Below the pieces are notes generated by a model. That model made no database searches and was not told the DNA's origin. It saw nothing but the letters and a program-made list of their open reading frames with translations. Positions 14,074-18,763 of a stretch of DNA of 18,763 nucleotides are shown piece after piece (position 1 is the first letter of the stretch; each line of letters starts with the position of its first letter). The stretch comes from Pseudomonadota bacterium. Lineage in GTDB: Bacteria; Myxococcota; Polyangia; Polyangiales; Polyangiaceae. Both the position numbers and the translations under genes were made by a program. The DNA lies in contig JAEZYO010000597.1 of NCBI GenBank assembly GCA_023419055.1, forward strand, positions 1 through 18,763, read 5' to 3'.

Positions 14074-15101
14074 GTCAGCTGCTCGACGTTGCGGGCCTCA
14101 AGGTCACCTTCCCGATGGAGTCCCCCGTCGGGGATCGCGAGGCGCGTCGCGGACGCGCTCCCGTGGTGGACGAGATCTCGTTCCAGATCGCCGCGGGGGA
14201 GGTGCTGGCGCTCGTCGGTGAGTCCGGCTCGGGCAAGTCGATGACCGCGCTCTCGCTCTTGCGCCTGGTGCCGAAGCCCGGGCGCATCGAGGGCGGCACG
14301 GTCCGGCTCGGTGAGCGCGATCTCCTGTCGCTCGACGTCGACGCGATGCGCGGCGTGCGCGGCAGCGACATCTCGATGATCTTCCAGGAGCCGATGACGA
14401 GCCTGAACCCGGTGGTCCGGGTGGGCGATCAGGTCGTCGAGGCGGTGCTGCTGCACGAGAAGATCAGCGAGAAGGCGGCGCGCGCTCGGGCGCTCGAGCT
14501 GTTCAAGAGGGTCGGCATCCCGGACCCGGCGGCCCGGCTCGACGCCTACGCGCACCAGCTCTCGGGCGGCCTCAAGCAGCGCGTCATGATCGCGATGGCG
14601 CTGTCCACGCGGCCCAAGCTCCTGATCGCCGACGAGCCCACCACGGCGCTCGACGTGACCATCCAGGCTCAGATCCTCGAGCTCCTGCGCGAGCTCCAAG
14701 AGGACTACCAGGCCGCCATCCTTCTCATCACCCATGACTTGGGCGTGGTGAACGAGCTCGCGGATCGCATCGCCGTCATGTACACGGGGCGCATCATCGA
14801 GACCGGCACCCGGCTCGAGGTCTTGAAGGGCGCGCGCCACCCCTACACGCAGGGGCTCTTGAGCTCGATGCCCGCGCTCGCCAAGCGCGGCGAGCCGCTG
14901 AGCGAGATCAAGGGCGTGGTCCCCCCGCCCAGCAAGTGGCCCAAGGGCTGCCGCTTCTGCACGCGCTGCCCGCGCGCGTTCGAGCCCTGCGATCACATCG
15001 TGCCCGGGCACACGTTGCTCTCCTCCTCGCACTGGGCCGACTGCCACGCGGTGGAGCGCGACCTTCGAACCTCTGCCGATCACGCCTCGGAGGTCAAGTG
15101 A
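14070..15101 (+). CDS. ABC importer ATPase 1 (DppD/OppD family)
   Basis: This 343-residue ATPase powers the importer. Walker A is Gly-Glu-Ser-Gly-Ser-Gly-Lys-Ser at 50-57, the Q loop Gln106, the ABC signature Leu-Ser-Gly-Gly-Leu-Lys-Gln-Arg at 164-171, Walker B Asp188-Glu189 and the switch His222. The C-terminal oligopeptide-transporter extension has Cys294, Cys297, Cys300, Cys307 and Cys325, a pattern suited to metal or Fe-S binding in this family. The GTG start at 14070 overlaps the permease stop (GTGA) and gives the normal length; upstream in-frame starts would add an arginine-rich stretch that is only the permease gene in another frame. Its own stop overlaps the next start in the same GTGA way. 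Confidence 0.95.
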   Translation: MSQLLDVAGLKVTFPMESPVGDREARRGRAPVVDEISFQIAAGEVLALVGESGSGKSMTALSLLRLVPKPGRIEGGTVRLGERDLLSLDVDAMRGVRGSDISMIFQEPMTSLNPVVRVGDQVVEAVLLHEKISEKAARARALELFKRVGIPDPAARLDAYAHQLSGGLKQRVMIAMALSTRPKLLIADEPTTALDVTIQAQILELLRELQEDYQAAILLITHDLGVVNELADRIAVMYTGRIIETGTRLEVLKGARHPYTQGLLSSMPALAKRGEPLSEIKGVVPPPSKWPKGCRFCTRCPRAFEPCDHIVPGHTLLSSSHWADCHAVERDLRTSADHASEVK

Positions 15102-16093
15102 GCGAGCCTCTCCTCAGGGTGAAGAACCTCCGCACCTGGTTCCCGATCAAGCAGGGCCTGTTCAAGAAGACGGTGGGCCACGTGCGCGCCGTGGACGGCG
15201 TGGATTTCTCGATCGAGCGCGGCAAGACGCTCGCGCTCGTGGGCGAGTCGGGCTGCGGCAAGACCACCGTCGGCCGCTCGCTGTTGCGGCTTCTGCAGCC
15301 CACCGAGGGCGAGGTCTGGTTCGAGGGCAAGGACCTGCTCAAGCTGTCGCCCGCCGAGCTCCGCGCGGTTCGGAAGAACCTGAGCATGGTCTTTCAGGAT
15401 CCGATGACGAGCCTGAACCCGCGGCTCCGGGTGCGCGACATCGTGGCCGAGGGTATGGAGTCGTTCGCCATCGGCAAGACCGAGGAAGAGCGCACGGAGC
15501 TCGTGGTGCAGGCGCTCAAGCGGGTGCGGCTCGATCCGGACCACCTCTACCGCTTCCCCCACGAGTTCTCGGGCGGGCAGCGCCAGCGCATCGGCCTCGC
15601 GCGAGCCCTGGCCGTTTCGCCCAAGCTCGTGATCCTGGACGAGGCGGTCTCGGCGCTCGACGTCTCGATTCAGGCGCAGATGTTGAATTTGCTCGCCGAG
15701 CTCCGCGACGAGCTCGGCCTCACGTACCTGTTCATCACGCACGACCTCTCGGTGGTGAAGTACCTGGCCGACGACGTGGCCGTCATGTACTTGGGTCAGA
15801 TCGTGGAGATCGGCCCGTCCGAGCGCGTGTTCGCGAAGCCCGAGCACCCCTACACGCAGGGCCTCCTGGCCGCGGTGCCTTCGGCGGATCCCGAGAAGCG
15901 CGGCTTGCGCGCGCAGGTGCTGGGCGACGTGCCGTCACCGGCGAATCCGCCTTCGGGCTGCCGCTTTCACACGCGCTGCCCGAAGGTGTTCGACCGCTGC
16001 CCGAAAGAGGCGCCGCCGCTCTACGACGTTGGGCTCGGCCAGAGCCGCTGCTTCCTCAACGACCCCGCCGGCCCCGCTGGCCCCGACGCCTGA
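15098..16093 (+). CDS. ABC importer ATPase 2 (DppF/OppF family)
   Basis: This 331-residue partner ATPase pairs with the preceding one. Walker A is Gly-Glu-Ser-Gly-Cys-Gly-Lys-Thr at 49-56, the ABC signature Phe-Ser-Gly-Gly-Gln-Arg-Gln-Arg at 157-164, and Walker B Asp181-Glu182 followed by Ala where relatives usually have Pro. The switch His is 215. The C-terminal extension carries Cys288, Cys294, Cys301 and Cys318. The GTG start at 15098 has a GGAGG five bases upstream (15089-15093) and overlaps the previous stop. It is the last gene of the importer unit. Its final 38 bases overlap the 3' end of the convergent sugar-dehydrogenase-like gene, so no separate terminator fits between them. Confidence 0.95.
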   Translation: MSEPLLRVKNLRTWFPIKQGLFKKTVGHVRAVDGVDFSIERGKTLALVGESGCGKTTVGRSLLRLLQPTEGEVWFEGKDLLKLSPAELRAVRKNLSMVFQDPMTSLNPRLRVRDIVAEGMESFAIGKTEEERTELVVQALKRVRLDPDHLYRFPHEFSGGQRQRIGLARALAVSPKLVILDEAVSALDVSIQAQMLNLLAELRDELGLTYLFITHDLSVVKYLADDVAVMYLGQIVEIGPSERVFAKPEHPYTQGLLAAVPSADPEKRGLRAQVLGDVPSPANPPSGCRFHTRCPKVFDRCPKEAPPLYDVGLGQSRCFLNDPAGPAGPDA

Positions 16094-17630
16094 GCGAGAA
16101 GCCCGCCAGCGTCACGAGGCCCACGCCCAGCGCGAAGCCCGCGCCGCGTGCGCGTGTGGTTCGACAACCGCAGCCGCCGTCGTCCTCGCCGTCGTTAGAG
16201 GCGGCGGAGCCTCCCGAAGCGCCCGAGCCCGCGCTCGCTCCCGCTCCGTTCGCACCGCCCGTCGCAGCGGAACCACCGGACGCGTTCGAACCACCGGACG
16301 CGTTCGAGCCGCCGGACGCGTTCGAGCCCCCGGAGCCGCCCGTGCCGGGCTCGCAGGTCTCGGGGCTCTTCGGCGAGATCCGCACGATCTCTCCGGCCGT
16401 GACGTTCGCATAGTAGACGGCGCCGTCAGGGCCCAGCGCGAAGTGAACCGGGCCTCCGGCTCGCTCGACGATCTGCTCGCGCGTGCCCGGGACGATTCCG
16501 TCGCGCGCCTCGTTCACCTCGACGATGAACACGTGGTTGCGGGAGTGATCACCGAAGAAATAGCGACCACGAAACTCCTCGGGCCACGAGCAGTCGTCGA
16601 GGATGAAGCCGCCCGTGATCGACGCGCAGTCGCCGTCCATGGGCGCGTCCTCGTCGTGCGAGCAGAAGTAGGCCGGGTCGACGCAATCCCCGACGTCCGG
16701 CTCGATTTCCGTGCACTTGCTCGCGGGAGCCCCGGATTCGCCTTCTCGATAGGGCCAACCGTAGTGTTTGCCGCCCTCGGGCCCGACGATGTCGATCTCC
16801 TCGTAGGTGACCTCGCCCACGTCGCCGACCCAAAGGTTGCCGGTCACCGGATCGGTCCAGATGCGCCAGGGGTTGCGAAATCCCCAGGCCCAGACGTCTT
16901 CTCGCGGCGCGCCGGTGGTCGTGGGTTCGGCGCCGCACGTCGCGCCGCAGGCGGTCACTTCGCTCTCGCCCACGAGCGGATTGTCCGCAGGGATGGAGCC
17001 GTCGAGCGCGACGCGGAGGATCTTGCCGTTCCCGTTGGTGAGGCAGGTGCCGAAATAGTTGCCGACCACCATCGACTCCGGAGGCGCGCCGCTATTGCAA
17101 CCCGTGTCACCCACTCCGATGAAGAGGTGCGTCTGGTCTTTGTCGAGCGCGAGCGCACCGCCGTCGTGGTTCGCAGGCCCACGGAGGCCTCTCACCAAGA
17201 CTTCTTCGCTCCCGAGGTCGAGCTCGTTGTCGGTGCCGAGCTCGACGCTCACCACGCGGTGGCGATCCTCGTCCGTGCCGTCCTCAGCGGAGTAGTAGAA
17301 GAAGAGCAGGCGGTTGTCCGCGAAGTCGGGGTGCGGCAAGACGTTCAAGAGGCCCTTCTCGCTCTCCGTGTCCACGGAGAATCGACCGGCTTCGATCACC
17401 TCGCCCGCAGAGTTGCGCAATTTGACGGCGCCGCCCTTCTCCGTGATGACCATGGTCCCGTCGGGGAGGAACGCGAGGGCGGTCGGTTCGGTCAGCCCCT
17501 CCACGTAGTCCTCCAGGTTCAAGAGATCGCTGGGATCTCCAGGTGCGAGCTCCTGCGCCCAGGTGCCCTCCGGGGCGAAGGCAAGCGACAGTCCGAGCAC
17601 GAGACCCAGGCACGTTTTCTGCGGACGCAT
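16056..17630 (-). CDS. Secreted sugar-dehydrogenase-like beta-propeller with MYXO-CTERM tail
   Basis: This 524-residue envelope protein resembles soluble aldose/glucose dehydrogenases of the PQQ beta-propeller family (GSDH). Residues 1-25 form a signal peptide ending Thr-Trp-Ala-Gln. The propeller (about 40-420) has Leu-Thr-Glu-Pro-Thr-Ala-Leu-Ala at 46-53, the catalytic-type His155 in Asn-His-Asp-Gly-Gly, Gly-Lys-Ile-Leu-Arg at 202-206, and Gly-Phe-Arg-Asn-Pro-Trp at 250-255. In bona fide PQQ enzymes a Gln follows the Arg-Asn-Pro; here it is Trp, so cofactor use is doubtful. About ten cysteines suggest disulfides. A Gly/Ser/Asn/Ala linker (430-480) leads to Cys487-Gly-Cys489-Arg, a hydrophobic helix (497-512) and an Arg-rich end, the sorting signal typical of Myxococcota. 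The ATG has GGAGG at 17636-17640. The 3' end overlaps the importer ATPase gene by 38 bases. Confidence 0.9.
   Translation of the reverse strand: MRPQKTCLGLVLGLSLAFAPEGTWAQELAPGDPSDLLNLEDYVEGLTEPTALAFLPDGTMVITEKGGAVKLRNSAGEVIEAGRFSVDTESEKGLLNVLPHPDFADNRLLFFYYSAEDGTDEDRHRVVSVELGTDNELDLGSEEVLVRGLRGPANHDGGALALDKDQTHLFIGVGDTGCNSGAPPESMVVGNYFGTCLTNGNGKILRVALDGSIPADNPLVGESEVTACGATCGAEPTTTGAPREDVWAWGFRNPWRIWTDPVTGNLWVGDVGEVTYEEIDIVGPEGGKHYGWPYREGESGAPASKCTEIEPDVGDCVDPAYFCSHDEDAPMDGDCASITGGFILDDCSWPEEFRGRYFFGDHSRNHVFIVEVNEARDGIVPGTREQIVERAGGPVHFALGPDGAVYYANVTAGEIVRISPKSPETCEPGTGGSGGSNASGGSNASGGSNASGGSAATGGANGAGASAGSGASGGSAASNDGEDDGGCGCRTTRARGAGFALGVGLVTLAGFSLRRRGQRGRRGR
16270..16323. repeat. Three tandem 18-bp units coding a Gly-Gly-Ser-Asn-Ala-Ser linker
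   Basis: Three consecutive 18-bp units start at 16270, 16288 and 16306. The first two are identical and the third differs by two bases. On the minus strand they encode six-residue repeats of Gly, Ser, Asn and Ala in the linker before the MYXO-CTERM signal of the propeller protein. Units of a whole number of codons can change copy number without a frameshift. Confidence 0.85.
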
Positions 17631-17707
17631 GGGAACCTCCGAGCGGAAAAGGGTAAGCCGAATCCCGACTGTAAGTCGAGCCGCGTCGGCGCCGTTCCTC
17701 CTTCAAG

Positions 17708-18604
17708 ATGACCCGACGATACCGTTTGCCCTGCGCGGCGCTCGTGCTGTCCTTCGCGACCACGATGGGGTGTAAAGCGAATGACGAGGCTCCGGCGCAG
17801 ATTTCGGCCGCGCCTCGAGCGCCCGCTCGAGTGGAAGAGAAGGCGGGGGCCGACGCTTCGCGCGCAGGCGCGGCGAGCGATCAGGCGCGCAAGGTCATCC
17901 GCAAGGCGGAGCTGACGCTCGAGGTAGAGAGCGTCGCGAGGGCCCACGAGCGAGCCGTCTTCATCACCGAACGGAGCGGCGGCTATCTCGCCGGCGCGGA
18001 TCGAGCGAGCGCGAACCAGACCGTCGAGTCCCAAGAGTGGAGCACCCTCTCGCTCAAGGTCCCCTCGCAGAAGCTCACCGCGGTGCTCACGGAGCTCCGC
18101 GGCCTCGCCGCTGGTGCCGTCACCGAACACGTCGGGTCCGAAGACGTCACGGACGAGGTGCTCGACATCGAAGCGCGGCTCCGGAACCAGCGCCGCTTGG
18201 AGGAGCAGCTGCTCGAGCTCTCGAAGACGGCGACCAACGTCGAAGGCGCCCTCAAAGTGCATCAGGAGCTCTCCAACGCGCGCGGTGAGATCGAGCGGCT
18301 CGAGGGGCGTCAGCAGTTCCTCGAACGTCAGACGAGCATGGCTTCGATCGAGCTGCGACTGCGAGACGTACCGCGACCGAGGGTCGCGACCGACACTATC
18401 GGAGCGAGCGTCTCGCGCGCCTATCACGACTCCCTGGCCGTGGGCTCGAGCATCGTCATCGGTGGGATCCGCCTCGTGGGCGTCATGGTTCCGGTCGCGC
18501 TCTTGATCGGGCTACCCGGCTTCTTGTCCGTGCTCGCGTTACGTAGGATCTGGCAATGGCGCTCCTCGCGCCGGCGCCACGCCCTCTCGGGAGCGGGGGC
18601 GTGA
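17708..18604 (+). CDS. DUF4349 membrane protein, probable lipoprotein
   Basis: This 298-residue protein matches the DUF4349 family of envelope proteins of unknown function. A signal peptide ends at a lipobox-like Thr-Thr-Met-Gly-Cys22, weak at position -3. A low-complexity Ala-rich spacer (25-58) follows. The family domain starts with Arg-Lys-Val-Ile-Arg-Lys-Ala-Glu-Leu-Thr-Leu-Glu-Val (61-73), continues with Ser-Gly-Gly-Tyr (90-93), Leu-Lys-Val-Pro (116-119) and Ser-Glu-Asp-Val-Thr-Asp-Glu (144-150), then a coiled coil (about 150-210) rich in Arg/Glu/Leu. A membrane helix spans about 247-277, with a basic cytoplasmic end. The ATG at 17708 lies 77 bases from the divergent propeller gene. No clear ribosome-binding site is seen. 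The gap holds a short dyad, CGACT-GTA-AGTCG (17666-17678), of unknown meaning. Confidence 0.9.
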   Translation: MTRRYRLPCAALVLSFATTMGCKANDEAPAQISAAPRAPARVEEKAGADASRAGAASDQARKVIRKAELTLEVESVARAHERAVFITERSGGYLAGADRASANQTVESQEWSTLSLKVPSQKLTAVLTELRGLAAGAVTEHVGSEDVTDEVLDIEARLRNQRRLEEQLLELSKTATNVEGALKVHQELSNARGEIERLEGRQQFLERQTSMASIELRLRDVPRPRVATDTIGASVSRAYHDSLAVGSSIVIGGIRLVGVMVPVALLIGLPGFLSVLALRRIWQWRSSRRRHALSGAGA

Positions 18605-18610
18605 AACCTG

Positions 18611-18640
18611 CGCTTCGCTCGCTCGCCGTGAATCGAAGCG
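18611..18640. terminator. 7-bp inverted repeat between convergent genes, possible terminator
   Basis: CGCTTCG (18611-18617) and CGAAGCG (18634-18640) form a perfect 7-bp stem with a 16-nt loop. It lies exactly between the stop of the DUF4349 gene (18604) and the stop of the convergent partial gene (18642). There is no T-tract on either side, so position is the main support. Confidence 0.3.
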
Positions 18641-18641
18641 G

Positions 18642-18763
18642 CTAACCCGAGCCGCCCTGGCCGCCGGCGTCCGCCCCTCCTTCGGAAGGGACCTCGCCAC
18701 CGCCGCCGCCTTCTCCGCCGGAAGCATCACCGCCGGTTCCGCCGCTCCCGCTCGGGTCTTGAC
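18642..18763 (-). CDS. C-terminal end of a minus-strand gene, Gly-rich tail (partial)
   Basis: A minus-strand frame is open from the window edge to a TAG (18644-18642) and encodes about 39 residues rich in Gly, Ser, Asp and Glu, including Asp-Pro-Ser-Gly-Ser-Gly-Gly-Thr-Gly-Gly near the edge and Gly-Gly-Ser-Gly at the end. Such composition fits the disordered parts of myxobacterial surface or lipoproteins. The other frames give Arg/Pro- or Arg-rich strings typical of shadow frames in GC-rich DNA. Function cannot be inferred from a tail. Confidence 0.45.
   Translation of the reverse strand, partial: QDPSGSGGTGGDASGGEGGGGGEVPSEGGADAGGQGGSG

Noticed and set aside
1..18763. CRISPR array, tRNA/rRNA genes, insertion sequences, phage or defence islands
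   Set aside because: No regularly spaced repeats, no transposase or integrase motifs and no RNA-gene signatures were seen; coding content is ordinary chromosomal throughout.

Overview
The window reads as chromosomal DNA of a GC-rich, predatory or saprophytic deltaproteobacterium of the Myxococcota (Polyangia/Sorangium-like). The main pointers are a MYXO-CTERM-type C-terminus on one secreted protein (Gly/Ser/Ala/Asn linker, Cys-Gly-Cys-Arg, a hydrophobic helix, Arg-rich end), strong G/C codon-third bias, many GTG starts, and the typical mixture of membrane-coupled signalling and secreted hydrolases. No tRNA, rRNA, CRISPR array, transposase or phage gene was seen.

Layout. (1) 1-723: the Ala/Pro-rich tail of an upstream gene, a 12-bp inverted repeat, and a small V4R/DUF2378-like protein. 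(2) 737-3752, minus strand: a membrane hybrid histidine kinase followed 16 nt later by a secreted GH12 beta-glucanase, ending in a short hairpin plus T-rich tract. (3) 3753-3959: a divergent control region with a large central dyad flanked by two small hairpins that share one hexaloop. (4) 3960-7314, plus strand: a GH31 alpha-xylosidase (YicI type), then a tyrosine-phosphatase-like/GNAT fusion. (5) 7257-9941, minus strand: a class I/II aminotransferase, then a membrane class III adenylate cyclase whose 3' end overlaps the fusion gene. (6) 10052-16093, plus strand: a complete five-gene peptide/nickel-family ABC importer (binding protein, two permeases, two ATPases) with tight stop/start coupling. 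(7) 16056-17630, minus strand: a secreted sugar-dehydrogenase-like beta-propeller with a MYXO-CTERM tail, overlapping the last ATPase gene. (8) 17708-18604: a DUF4349 membrane lipoprotein. (9) 18642-18763: the Gly-rich tail of a minus-strand gene running off the end.

How the genes may work together. The clearest functional unit is 788-6272. A secreted endo-glucanase/xyloglucanase-class enzyme, a cytoplasmic enzyme that removes alpha-xylose from xyloglucan oligosaccharides, and a sensor kinase share one divergent control region. I infer a minimal xyloglucan-use locus with its own sensor. The five-gene ABC importer could feed peptides or oligosaccharides to the cell; its substrate cannot be read from the sequence. 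No single gene is without recognisable relatives. The novelty lies in arrangements: the kinase placed with the two glycosidases, the phosphatase-acetyltransferase fusion, extra membrane segments in the importer, and two convergent gene pairs whose coding ends overlap.
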